A stretch of 64,000 nt of DNA from Paenibacillus wynnii (GTDB taxonomy: Bacteria > Bacillota > Bacilli > Paenibacillales > Paenibacillaceae). Below, in pieces: positions 52,423-60,833 of the stretch (the first letter of the stretch is position 1; each line of letters opens with the position of its first letter). The translations under genes and the position numbers were made by a program. Under the pieces are notes generated by a model. The model saw only the letters and a list, made by a program, of their open reading frames with translations. It did not search any database and was not told the origin of the DNA. The stretch is from assembly GCF_000757885.1 (NCBI RefSeq), contig NZ_JQCR01000003.1, positions 1,488,001 through 1,552,000 of the forward strand. The letters are read 5' to 3'.

Positions 52423-53251
52423 TTTTGCCTTCCTCGGTATCCAGAGCGATTCTTAAAAGCTCTTTCTTGATCTCCGCAAGCTGGGTGTCGATTCGTGCAT
52501 CAATACTGCCAAATGAAGATCGGATTACACAACCGTGATCCTTAACCATCGAATCAGGCAAAATTTGCAGTTCAGCCTGTGAATCAATTGCGAGCGCCAG
52601 TTCTTCCCGGGCTGCGTTTACGAATATGAACTGGGATGGAGATACACAAAGGGAGATCAACCCCTGCTCACGTTTGCGCGCTAAATTCTTTTTTATTAAA
52701 TCCATAGTGAACTCGGGCTCTATCGTAAGCTGTTTCTCCACAATTTTCTCGGCAATGCCGCAGCTAAGTTCTACCAAAAAGGGTTCAGCTTCCTGAATGA
52801 TGACGTCTCTTGCCCTGTGAGCATCTGCTAGTACATTTCTAGCTTCTTCCATCATTTCGGCAACTTTCCGCTTCATTTCTTCCTCAGCCTGAGAGACACC
52901 CTCCTGATAACCTTGCTGATAACCTTCAGACTTCACTACCTCTATGAGATGTTCATCTTGTTCCCGCCGCTGAAGCCACCATTGTTCAACTTCCGCACGA
53001 GCCGACTCTTTGATGAATTCAGCTTCTTCCGAGGCATTTCTTACTTGCCCCTCAGCAAACTCCTGAGCATCTCGAAGCATCTGCTTGCGGGCAAGTTCAG
53101 CTTCCTCCCGTGAAGGGTCATGATAGTGAATCTCAACAGCAGGTTCTTCTGAACCAAGCTCATGGGACAGGCCCGCGTAATGCCTGGCTTGTTCCAGTCT
53201 TTTCAGAACATCTAGAGGGACGTATTGGGAGTGTTTGATCAGCTTAGACAA
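52403..53251 (-). CDS. fliH: Flagellar assembly protein FliH
   Basis: Stator-like negative regulator of FliI. I choose TTG 53251 (LSKLIKHSQYVPLD), 11 nt after GGAGG and overlapping fliG by 8 nt, giving 282 aa; ATG 53260 is too close to that site. Middle coiled coil rich in Glu/Gln/Ala (about 45-150) and C-terminal V-ATPase subunit E-like domain (about 170-275). Confidence 0.88.
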   Translation of the reverse strand: MSKLIKHSQYVPLDVLKRLEQARHYAGLSHELGSEEPAVEIHYHDPSREEAELARKQMLRDAQEFAEGQVRNASEEAEFIKESARAEVEQWWLQRREQDEHLIEVVKSEGYQQGYQEGVSQAEEEMKRKVAEMMEEARNVLADAHRARDVIIQEAEPFLVELSCGIAEKIVEKQLTIEPEFTMDLIKKNLARKREQGLISLCVSPSQFIFVNAAREELALAIDSQAELQILPDSMVKDHGCVIRSSFGSIDARIDTQLAEIKKELLRIALDTEEGKNGEENA

Positions 53252-54260
53252 TAATGTCATCTCCTCCACCACGTGCGATGATGATTTCACCGGACTCTTC
53301 CAACCTGCGGATGGTTCCTACAATTCGGGTCTGCGCTTCTTCTACATCACGCAACCGAACGGGTCCCATGTACTCCATTTCTTCCCTGAATGTTTCTGCC
53401 ATACGCTTGGACATATTTCGGAAAATAACGTCTCGAACTTCTTCGCTTGCGACCTTCAATGCCAACTGCAGATCTGCATTCTCGATATCTCTGATAATCC
53501 GTTGAATTGAACGGTTATCCACATTGACAATATCCTCGAATACGAACATCCGCTTTTTGATTTCTTCGGCAAGTTCCGGATCCTGTATTTCTAGGGAATC
53601 CAGAATGGTTCGTTCCGTCCCTCGGTCTACTCCATTCAGAATTTGAACGATAGATTCGATACCGCCAGCATTTGTATAATCCTGTGTAACCGTTGCTGAC
53701 AGCTTCTGTTCCAGAACGCGTTCAATTTGAGAAATAACTTCAGGAGAAGTACTGTCCATAATAGCAATCCGTCTTGCCACCTCGGCTTGTTTCTCCTGAG
53801 GAAGAGAGGAGAGGATCGCTGCAGCCTGTTCAAACTGGAGATACGATAGCACTAGTGCGATCGTCTGAACATTCTCGTTCTGAATAAAGTTGAGAATTTG
53901 ATTCGGATCGGCTTTACGTGCAAAGTCAAATGGTCTAACTTGCAAGGTAGCTGTCAAACGATTAATGACTTCCATCGCTTTTGTCTGACCGAGCGCCTTC
54001 TCCAAAATTTCTTTGGCGTAGTTAATACCGCCTTGTGATATATATTCCTGAGCAAGACATATCTGGTGAAACTCTGACATGATTGATTCCTTTTCACCAC
54101 TGTCAACTTTGCGGACATTGGCAATTTCAAGCGTCAGTTGTTCAATTTCCTCATCCCGAAGATGTTTGAATATTTGAGCCGATACTTCAGGTCCTAGTGT
54201 GATAAGCAGGATTGCGGCTTTTTGTCGACCGCTTAATCCCTGCTGGCTAGCTTTTGCCAT
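53244..54260 (-). CDS. fliG: Flagellar motor switch protein FliG
   Basis: Rotor protein transmitting torque from stators. Start ATG 54260 (MAKASQQGLSGRQKAAILL) after GAGGTGAAGG, giving 338 aa. N-terminal FliF-binding domain, armadillo middle domain and C-terminal torque domain with FVFEDIVNVDNRSIQRIIRD. Follows fliF by 4 nt. Confidence 0.97.
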   Translation of the reverse strand: MAKASQQGLSGRQKAAILLITLGPEVSAQIFKHLRDEEIEQLTLEIANVRKVDSGEKESIMSEFHQICLAQEYISQGGINYAKEILEKALGQTKAMEVINRLTATLQVRPFDFARKADPNQILNFIQNENVQTIALVLSYLQFEQAAAILSSLPQEKQAEVARRIAIMDSTSPEVISQIERVLEQKLSATVTQDYTNAGGIESIVQILNGVDRGTERTILDSLEIQDPELAEEIKKRMFVFEDIVNVDNRSIQRIIRDIENADLQLALKVASEEVRDVIFRNMSKRMAETFREEMEYMGPVRLRDVEEAQTRIVGTIRRLEESGEIIIARGGGDDIIV

Positions 54261-54264
54261 TCCT

Positions 54265-55851
54265 TCACCTCTGTTCATCAGCAAGCCATGTACGCAGAAG
54301 ATTTACGAATTCATCCGGCTTCTTCTTGGCTAGACTTTCCAACTGTTTACGTACTTGACTTTCGTTCGTTATGCTATCCATATTGATGGATGGAAACTCA
54401 GTCGGAACCTGTAACGGTACATCTTCTTCTTCCTCTTCCGCTTTCTTTCTGCGACTCCGATAGAAGAGATAACCCGCTCCTGCTCCAATAACTAGTGCTC
54501 CTGCTCCGATTGCCCATATCATCCAGTTTGCCAGCTTGCCCGCAGCAGCAGCTGCAGCGTTGCTACCAAATTGTTGGGAGTACACCGAAACCTTTTTACT
54601 CAAGTCTGCGTCTGTATAGTCAATTCCAGAATCAGCCAATGAAGCGCGCACAATATTCACTAAAATGTTTTGGATAGCGTCTTTTGTCGGTTGATCCAAA
54701 GTTGTTTGACCTGAAGGTGGTTCAACTGCGACATTTATGGTTAAATCTTTAACAGTGTATGGGCTAGCTATAATATCCTTGGTAATATGGTTAACTTCAT
54801 AGTTCCTGGTCTCAGATGATTCCTCAGAAGAGGAAGTTCCAGTATCAGTACCCGAAGGATAACCTGCCACATCCTGTGAACCAGTACCCGCTACACCACC
54901 ACTCGTATTCCCTTGTCCTGAAAATGAATTACTAATAATTTGAGAACTGATTTCAATTCCCTTCATATTCTCATTATCCACTGGCGATACCAAATCTTCC
55001 TTGCGGCTCTCTTTATCAAAGTTCAGCTTTGAAAATACTAGAACGTCTACTTTGTCAGGACCTGTCAGGGTACTAAGAAATTGTTTTACATTCTTTTTGA
55101 CTTCTTCTTCGAATTTCTTCTGCATAGTAAAGTTCTCTTCAACCTGACTTGATACCCCTGCTTGACCACCCATTGATGTAGGTTTAAGTTCAACTTCATT
55201 GTTAGCAATCGTAATATTCTCAATCGGAAGATTAGGAACCGCTGTTTTAACAAGGTTGAAATAACCGTCAATATTCTCCTGACTCGGTCTAAACCCAGGA
55301 TTGAACGATAGCACTACTGAAGCAGAGGCCTTCTCTTGATCTGCCTGCGATGCAAATACCGTCTCTTTCGGCAAATTAATTAATACCTTTGCGTCTTTAA
55401 TCCCTTGCATTCTTCTCATTAATTGTTCAACTTCACCATTAAGCGCATTATTATACTTTACATTAAACTCATTGTCTGTCGTTCCGATCATTGAAGAGTT
55501 TTCATCAAATACTTTATACCCTATAGACCCTCCCTGAACGATCCCCTGAGAACCTACGTCCACTTTAATCCGGGCAGCCTCCGTACTTGGTACAGAGATG
55601 CTCTTCCCATCCGTGCTTAATTGGTATGAAATACCCGATGAATCCAAATAAGTCATAACTGCAGCCGAATCCGTACTATCCAAATCCTGAAAGGCTACCT
55701 CATACTCGGTTTTTGAAAGCTGCATCGTTATAACAACGATGACAATAATAATGATAAACAGTGTCGAAAAGAATAATATCTTTTGTCTACTGCTGAATCT
55801 ATTCCAGTACTGAACACCCTTGTCCCTGTACTGGGCAAATCTTTCATTCAC
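54265..55851 (-). CDS. fliF: Flagellar MS-ring protein FliF
   Basis: Base of the rotor in the inner membrane. 528 aa. N-terminal membrane helix (about 26-45), ring-building motifs YQLSTDGKSISVPSTEAARI and INLPKETVF, a Ser/Gly-rich loop (about 300-345), a second helix (about 443-463) and an acidic C-terminal FliG-binding tail. Start GTG 55851 behind GGGGTGACACT. Confidence 0.97.
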   Translation of the reverse strand: MNERFAQYRDKGVQYWNRFSSRQKILFFSTLFIIIIVIVVITMQLSKTEYEVAFQDLDSTDSAAVMTYLDSSGISYQLSTDGKSISVPSTEAARIKVDVGSQGIVQGGSIGYKVFDENSSMIGTTDNEFNVKYNNALNGEVEQLMRRMQGIKDAKVLINLPKETVFASQADQEKASASVVLSFNPGFRPSQENIDGYFNLVKTAVPNLPIENITIANNEVELKPTSMGGQAGVSSQVEENFTMQKKFEEEVKKNVKQFLSTLTGPDKVDVLVFSKLNFDKESRKEDLVSPVDNENMKGIEISSQIISNSFSGQGNTSGGVAGTGSQDVAGYPSGTDTGTSSSEESSETRNYEVNHITKDIIASPYTVKDLTINVAVEPPSGQTTLDQPTKDAIQNILVNIVRASLADSGIDYTDADLSKKVSVYSQQFGSNAAAAAAGKLANWMIWAIGAGALVIGAGAGYLFYRSRRKKAEEEEEDVPLQVPTEFPSINMDSITNESQVRKQLESLAKKKPDEFVNLLRTWLADEQR

Positions 55852-55884
55852 AGTGTCACCCCATCCGAAACTTAGCTAGGATAT

Positions 55885-56196
55885 TTATATCTGAGTTCTC
55901 ATAATTTCCTGATAGGCTTCAATCACTTTGTTCCGGACTTGTGTAGTCAACTGCAAACTTAGCAATGCCTGCTGGGAAGAGATTAGTGCTTCATCTACAT
56001 TTACTTCACCAAGTACAAATTTATTGTTCATTTCCTTCGCTTGCTGCTCCTGACCGGCTACCTGGTTCAGAGCATCTTCTAGGTATGAACTGAAGCTTTG
56101 CGATGAACCGGTTGGAACGGATGAAGACGGTGCCGTTGGAGTTTTCATTGCAAGCTGTTGGACAGCTTGGGCACCTATTCCTAAATTTTGTATCAA
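55885..56196 (-). CDS. fliE: Flagellar hook-basal body complex protein FliE
   Basis: Links the MS ring/export gate to the rod. 103 aa. Typical FSSYLEDALNQVAGQEQQA and DEALISSQQALLSLQLTTQV, then VRNKVIEAYQEIMRTQI. Start TTG 56196 after GGAGGGAACATA. Confidence 0.96.
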   Translation of the reverse strand: MIQNLGIGAQAVQQLAMKTPTAPSSSVPTGSSQSFSSYLEDALNQVAGQEQQAKEMNNKFVLGEVNVDEALISSQQALLSLQLTTQVRNKVIEAYQEIMRTQI

Positions 56197-56223
56197 TATG
56201 TTCCCTCCTTTATGTGTTTATGA

Positions 56224-56670
56224 TTACCGTCCAATCTCAAGACCTTTGCTTACCATGGCTTTACTTGCATTAAGCATAGTAACGTTTGCCTCATAGGAAC
56301 GGGAAGCGGATAGCATATCAACCATTTCTTTCGTAACGTCAACGTTAGGCATATATACATATCCATTCTCGTCCGCATCCGGATGACTTGGATTGTACAC
56401 TGGCTTAAGCGGCGAGGCATCCTCTGTAATAGCCTGTACCTTAACCCCTCTAGAGCCGCCGTTCATTTTATTGTTTAAAATATCAGAAAACTTACTACTT
56501 TGAACGGCTTCAAGGACAACCATTTTTCGACGGTAAGGAACCGCTTTCCCATCAACCACCGAAGCCCGAGTCGTTTCAGCGTTAGCGATGTTGGAAGAAA
56601 TCACGTCCATACGCAACCGCTGGGCAGTTAGTGCCGAGGCGCTAATCCCAAAACTGCTACCAAAATTCAT
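56224..56670 (-). CDS. flgC: Flagellar proximal rod protein FlgC
   Basis: 148 aa. FGISASALTAQRLRMDVISS and IANAETTRAS at the N-terminus; VYMPNVDVTKEMVDMLSASR and YEANVTMLNASK at the C-terminus. Follows flgB by 6 nt. Confidence 0.97.
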   Translation of the reverse strand: MNFGSSFGISASALTAQRLRMDVISSNIANAETTRASVVDGKAVPYRRKMVVLEAVQSSKFSDILNNKMNGGSRGVKVQAITEDASPLKPVYNPSHPDADENGYVYMPNVDVTKEMVDMLSASRSYEANVTMLNASKAMVSKGLEIGR

Positions 56671-56676
56671 ACTAGG

Positions 56677-57084
56677 TTATCTCCCCTCAACAACTGTTCG
56701 CATCATTGAAATCTGACTATTAATTTGTTGGATATAAGAGTTATACCTAAGCTGATTTTCTGCACTAAGTGCCATTTCCCGATCAATATCAACATTATTA
56801 TCGTTGTTATTCATTGAAGAAACCTCATCCGTAGTGACCACCGCGGCCGGAACAACTACATTATTTCCGAATGCAAAATGACGCGAATCAGACACTTTCG
56901 CGCTGAGTTGGGGTTTCATCCCTTTATCTTGCTGCTGCAGAAAACTTTCAAATGAGACATCAGACCGTTTGAAATTCGGTGTATCTACATTAGCGACATT
57001 ATTGGAAAGAACACTTTGTCGTTTGTTGGCAGCTTCCATGCCTCCCTGCATTCTTTGAAAACTGACATTATTCAGCAATCCCAT
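56677..57084 (-). CDS. flgB: Flagellar proximal rod protein FlgB
   Basis: First gene of the fla/che operon. Start ATG 57084 (MGLLNNVSFQRMQGGMEAAN) after GAAGGGGG, giving 135 aa; the longer frame to 57132 covers leader sequence only. Rod-family motifs RQSVLSNNVANVDTPNFKRS and MALSAENQLRYNSYIQQI. Confidence 0.96.
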   Translation of the reverse strand: MGLLNNVSFQRMQGGMEAANKRQSVLSNNVANVDTPNFKRSDVSFESFLQQQDKGMKPQLSAKVSDSRHFAFGNNVVVPAAVVTTDEVSSMNNNDNNVDIDREMALSAENQLRYNSYIQQINSQISMMRTVVEGR

Positions 57085-57152
57085 TAATATCCCCCTTCCA
57101 AAACTACCATATTGAAAAGAATTCCACAACACTACTAGTAATCCTTCTTTTT

Positions 57153-57209
57153 CGACAAAAAAGGCTACAAATTAGTAGCTTTCCATCGACTTAAAGTCGA
57201 ATGTTGTCG
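57153..57209 (-). promoter_or_regulatory. fla/che leader: three-way-junction-like RNA with embedded terminator
   Basis: On the minus strand CGACAA (57204-57209) can pair with TTGTCG (57153-57158), enclosing a 15-nt perfect inverted repeat TCGACTTTAAGTCGA (57186-57200) and GCTAC-TAATTT-GTAGC (57164-57179). The second stem is followed by C and six T, so it also reads as an intrinsic terminator whose U tract overlaps the closing arm. Possible attenuator of flagellar expression. Confidence 0.5.
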
Positions 57210-57226
57210 TAGAACAGAAAACAGTC

Positions 57227-57255
57227 ATAATCACATATCTTGATTTTCGTGGAAA
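57227..57255 (-). promoter_or_regulatory. Candidate sigma-A promoter of the fla/che operon
   Basis: Minus strand TTTCCA, 17 nt, GATTAT, with TG one base ahead of the -10 (extended -10). Four of six matches in each box. Start point near 57220, giving a leader of about 136 nt. No sigma-D promoter (TAAA, 15 nt, GCCGATAT) is visible. Confidence 0.45.
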
Positions 57256-57276
57256 ATGCATATTATTACAATAAGA

Positions 57277-57313
57277 AATAAGCCCTATCTTTTCAAAAAA
57301 GAGAGGGCTTATT
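57277..57313 (-). terminator. Terminator after hslU
   Basis: Near-perfect stem AATAAGCCCT-C-TCTTTT / AAAAGA-T-AGGGCTTATT with a very small loop, followed by TTTCTTATT. The complementary strand also has a T-rich end (GTTTTTTC), so it may act in both directions, though no plus-strand gene is near. Confidence 0.8.
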
Positions 57314-57453
57314 GAATGTTTTTTCTATATATTTACTTTTATATGGAAAATAAATACTCGTTTATGAATACGATGGATTTAATTCCCAATATTTTGTCAC
57401 GAATTTTATGGATTTTTGGCGAATTCAGGAAATAGCAGCACGAAATTTGTAAA

Positions 57454-58857
57454 CTAAAGAATATATTGACTCAAGTCTCGATCAAGAGCAATACTCGCAA
57501 GTTTATCCCGCACGTATTCGGGTGTAATAACCATAGTGTCTAGAGTCAACTCTGGAGCTTCGAAAGAAAGATCCTCCAGCAGCTTCTCCAGAATGGTGTG
57601 AAGACGGCGTGCTCCAATGTTCTCCATGTTCTGATTAACAGTAGCAGCTATCTTGGCAATTTCGTATATGGCCTCTTTTTGAAATTGGATATCAATGTTT
57701 TCTGTAGCCAATAAGTTTACATACTGCTTCGTAAGTGCATTCTCCGGCTCAGTTAAAATCGAAACAAAATCCTCCAACGTAAGACTGCTCAGTTCTACAC
57801 GGATCGGAAAGCGCCCCTGGAGCTCCGGTATGAGGTCCGAAGGTTTCGCAATATGGAAAGCTCCGGCAGCCATGAAGAGCACGTAGTCCGTCTTTACAGG
57901 GCCATATTTCGTCATTACGGTCGAGCCTTCGACAATCGGCAAAATATCGCGCTGCACACCCTCCCGGGAGACATCGGGACCCGCACCCTTTCCTTGGCTT
58001 GCGACCTTGTCAATCTCATCTATAAAGATAATCCCCGTTTGCTCTGCCCGGGTAACCGATTCCTGAATGATATCATCCATATCTATAAGTTTAGAAGCTT
58101 CATCCTGAGTCAGCACTTTACGAGCTTCCCGGATGGGGAGCTTACGCTTCTTAGTCCGTTTAGGGAGGAGGCTTCCGAACATCTCCTGCATATTCATGCC
58201 CATCTGATCATTTCCTTGACCAGCAAACATGTCCAGCATCGACGGTGCGGTATCCTCAACATCCACCTCAATGATATCATCTTCCAGTTGGCCGGCCAGC
58301 AGTTTGAATCGAACTCCACGACGGCGTTCACTAAGGCTTCCGTCCTGTTCCACTTCTTCTTTGGAATCGTCCTGTCCACCACTATTGCCACCAAATATCA
58401 TTTCAAAAGGATTTCGTTGGCCTTTATTCTTCGAAGTGGAAGGGACTAGGATGTTCACAATTCTTTCGTTAGCTAATTCCTCGGCACGGTCCTTGACCTT
58501 TTCTGTGCGTTCCAGCTTCACCATACGAATTGAAGTTTCGACCAGATCACGAACCATTGATTCTACATCGCGTCCTACATAGCCCACTTCAGTAAATTTT
58601 GTTGCTTCCACTTTAATGAATGGAGCGTTGACCAGCTTTGCAAGTCTTCTGGCGATCTCTGTTTTCCCCACTCCGGTAGGACCAATCATTAGAATGTTCT
58701 TCGGTACAACCTCATCACGCAACTCCTCAGCTAGAAGACTGCGGCGGTAACGATTGCGAAGTGCAACTGCCACGGATTTCTTTGCTTGCTTCTGACCCAC
58801 TATATACTTATCCAGCTCAGCTACGATTTGGCGGGGTGTAAGCGATTGATTTATCAT
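57454..58857 (-). CDS. hslU: ATP-dependent protease ATPase subunit HslU (ClpY)
   Basis: AAA+ unfoldase partner of HslV. 467 aa. Walker A GPTGVGKTEIARRLA (59-73), the pore loop EVGYVGRDVES, I-domain (about 115-240, with a Gly/Asn-rich stretch), Walker B IIFIDEIDKVAS, and the C-terminal tail DLSQYIL that docks into HslV. Follows hslV by 34 nt. Confidence 0.97.
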   Translation of the reverse strand: MINQSLTPRQIVAELDKYIVGQKQAKKSVAVALRNRYRRSLLAEELRDEVVPKNILMIGPTGVGKTEIARRLAKLVNAPFIKVEATKFTEVGYVGRDVESMVRDLVETSIRMVKLERTEKVKDRAEELANERIVNILVPSTSKNKGQRNPFEMIFGGNSGGQDDSKEEVEQDGSLSERRRGVRFKLLAGQLEDDIIEVDVEDTAPSMLDMFAGQGNDQMGMNMQEMFGSLLPKRTKKRKLPIREARKVLTQDEASKLIDMDDIIQESVTRAEQTGIIFIDEIDKVASQGKGAGPDVSREGVQRDILPIVEGSTVMTKYGPVKTDYVLFMAAGAFHIAKPSDLIPELQGRFPIRVELSSLTLEDFVSILTEPENALTKQYVNLLATENIDIQFQKEAIYEIAKIAATVNQNMENIGARRLHTILEKLLEDLSFEAPELTLDTMVITPEYVRDKLASIALDRDLSQYIL

Positions 58858-58891
58858 CTATACTTCCTCCATCTCTCTATGGCACTGAGGC

Positions 58892-59434
58892 CTACAATTG
58901 TTCAACAATAATATTGGAATTGGTGTATACGCATATTTCAGAAGCGATTTGAAGAGCCTCTCTGGCAATATCAGCTGCACTTAGAGTAGGGGCATGGCGC
59001 TTTAAAGCACGTCCGGAAGCTAATGCAAAATTACCTCCAGAGCCAATAGCCAAAACATCATCGTCCGGTTCAATAATTTCACCATTACCGGAAATAAGGA
59101 GCATTCCTTCCTTATCCATAACGATCATCAGTGCTTCCAGCTTCCGAAGTATGCGATCCTGCCGCCAATCCTTGGCAAGTTCTACCGCTGCACGCTGCAG
59201 ATTCCCATGATGCTCCTCCAGCTTACCCTCAAACTTCTCAAACAATGTGATTGCATCAGCGACCGATCCCGCAAATCCTGCGATCACTTGTCCTCGGTAT
59301 AATCGCCGCACTTTTTTAGCAGTCGTCTTCATAATGACACTTTCTCCGAAAGTTACCTGACCGTCACCGGCTATAGCGGCTTGGCCTCCATGCCTAACTG
59401 CGCATATTGTCGTTGCATGAAAACTGGGAACCAT
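58892..59434 (-). CDS. hslV: ATP-dependent protease proteolytic subunit HslV (ClpQ)
   Basis: Proteasome-like N-terminal nucleophile hydrolase. 180 aa. The N-terminus reads MVPSFHATTICAVRHGGQ: the family TTI motif is preceded by seven residues. B. subtilis ClpQ is MSSFHATT and uses an N-terminal Ser exposed by Met removal; here residue 2 is Val and residue 3 Pro, so how the nucleophile is exposed is unclear. GDGQVTFGE, AGFAGSVADA and IGSGGNFALASGRAL are intact. Start ATG 59434 after GGAGGTT. Confidence 0.96.
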   Translation of the reverse strand: MVPSFHATTICAVRHGGQAAIAGDGQVTFGESVIMKTTAKKVRRLYRGQVIAGFAGSVADAITLFEKFEGKLEEHHGNLQRAAVELAKDWRQDRILRKLEALMIVMDKEGMLLISGNGEIIEPDDDVLAIGSGGNFALASGRALKRHAPTLSAADIAREALQIASEICVYTNSNIIVEQL

Positions 59435-59449
59435 ATCTCTAGAACCTCC

Positions 59450-60808
59450 TTAAGATAGATCTTGCTCCTGGGTTACAGGCTCAGAATACGGGAGACCCGT
59501 CTGAGAAGCAAACGCTGATAAAACTTCCAATGCGCGGTGAGCAAGAAGCTCATTTTTTTCTTTTTTGCTACGCATTCTCTTCTCAGGTTTCGGTAATAAT
59601 CCGAAATTCGCATTCATGGGTTGGAAATGTTCCGGATCAGCGGAGGTGATATAGGCCGGCATGCTCCCTAATACACAATCTGAAGGAAATATAAGTCCTT
59701 CTTGACCCAGCGCTGCCCTCGCTGCATTGATTCCGGCAATCATCCCTGAAGCGGCAGATTCCACATACCCCTCCACTCCGGTCATTTGTCCGGCAAAGAA
59801 CAGCCGTTCCTTACCCTTCATTTGATAGGTTGGATGCAACAACTTCGGAGAGTTGATAAAGGTATTGCGGTGCATAACGCCATAACGAACATATTCCGCA
59901 TTCTCAAGACCCGGGATAAGAGAGAACACTCGCTTTTGCTCTCCCCACTTCAGGTGTGTCTGGAAGCCCACAAGATTATAAAGAGTTCCTGCGGCATTAT
60001 CCTGACGTAACTGAACCACTGCATACGGTAGTTTCCCTGTATGGGGATTTAACAATCCAACCGGCTTCATCGGCCCGAACAGGGCTGTTTGTTTGCCACG
60101 CTTCATCATGATTTCAATGGGCATACAGCCCTCGAAATAGATTTCCTTCTCAAAATCTTTGAGTGCAGCTACCTCTGCCGTAATGAGTGCATCATAGAAA
60201 ACATCGAATTCCTCTTCCGTCATTGGACAGTTAAGGTATGCCGCCTCACCTTTATCGTAACGGGAGGCCAGATATACCTTGCTCATATCAATGGAATCCT
60301 TCTCAACAATAGGAGCTGCTGCATCGTAGAAGTAAAAGTACTCCTCACCCAACAGGCCTTTAATTTCAGTAGACAATGCTGGAGAAGTCAGCGGGCCGGT
60401 TGCAATGACAACTATCCCTTCCTCCGGTATATGCGTTAGTTCCTCATTTATAACCTCTACCAAAGGATGGTTGTGCAAGGTTGCTGTGATTTCGCCGGAA
60501 AAGCCATCCCGGTCAACGGCAAGCGCACCACCGGCGGGCACGGCATGACGGTCAGCAGCACCAAGCACCAGAGAATCCAACCGGCGCATTTCTTCTTTCA
60601 GTACACCCACTGCATTCCCTAATCCGTTGGCGCGCAGTGAATTGCTGCAGACAAGCTCTGCAAATTGATCTGTATGATGTGCAGGTGTCTTAACGACAGG
60701 CCGCATTTCATAAAGCCTTACCGGTACCCCACGCGAGGCTATTTGCCAAGCAGCTTCACTACCGGCCAGACCTGCACCTATTACTGTTACCTTTGCTGTT
60801 TCCGTCAA
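59450..60808 (-). CDS. trmFO: Folate/FAD-dependent tRNA (uracil-54-C5) methyltransferase TrmFO
   Basis: Makes ribothymidine 54 in tRNA with methylene-tetrahydrofolate. 452 aa. FAD-binding VIGAGLAGSEAAWQIASRG near the N-terminus, ELVCSNSLRANGL, and TGVEGYVESAASGMIAGINA. Start TTG 60808 after GGAGG. In B. subtilis xerC (codV) separates it from hslV; here hslV follows 15 nt later. Confidence 0.96.
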   Translation of the reverse strand: MTETAKVTVIGAGLAGSEAAWQIASRGVPVRLYEMRPVVKTPAHHTDQFAELVCSNSLRANGLGNAVGVLKEEMRRLDSLVLGAADRHAVPAGGALAVDRDGFSGEITATLHNHPLVEVINEELTHIPEEGIVVIATGPLTSPALSTEIKGLLGEEYFYFYDAAAPIVEKDSIDMSKVYLASRYDKGEAAYLNCPMTEEEFDVFYDALITAEVAALKDFEKEIYFEGCMPIEIMMKRGKQTALFGPMKPVGLLNPHTGKLPYAVVQLRQDNAAGTLYNLVGFQTHLKWGEQKRVFSLIPGLENAEYVRYGVMHRNTFINSPKLLHPTYQMKGKERLFFAGQMTGVEGYVESAASGMIAGINAARAALGQEGLIFPSDCVLGSMPAYITSADPEHFQPMNANFGLLPKPEKRMRSKKEKNELLAHRALEVLSAFASQTGLPYSEPVTQEQDLS

Positions 60809-60833
60809 CTTCCCTTACCTCCTGTGTAGACTC

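Larger units (their letters stand above)
57085..57453 (-). other. hslU-flgB intergenic region, no gene
   Basis: 369 bp, AT-rich. Holds the hslU terminator, a candidate sigma-A promoter, a structured leader and the flgB ribosome site. The codY gene found here in B. subtilis is absent, and no remnant of it is seen. About 140 bp between the hslU stop and its terminator are featureless. Confidence 0.7.

Noticed and set aside
57153..57209. c-di-GMP-I (GEMM) or preQ1 riboswitch in the fla/che leader
   Set aside because: A three-way-junction shape and an AAAGC string are suggestive, but the arms are far too short and the conserved tetraloop/receptor bases of GEMM are missing; preQ1 core motif is absent.
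57085..57300. Sigma-D promoter for fla/che
   Set aside because: No TAAA-15-GCCGATAT match on the minus strand; the nearest string (AGTCGATGG) lacks the -35 element.
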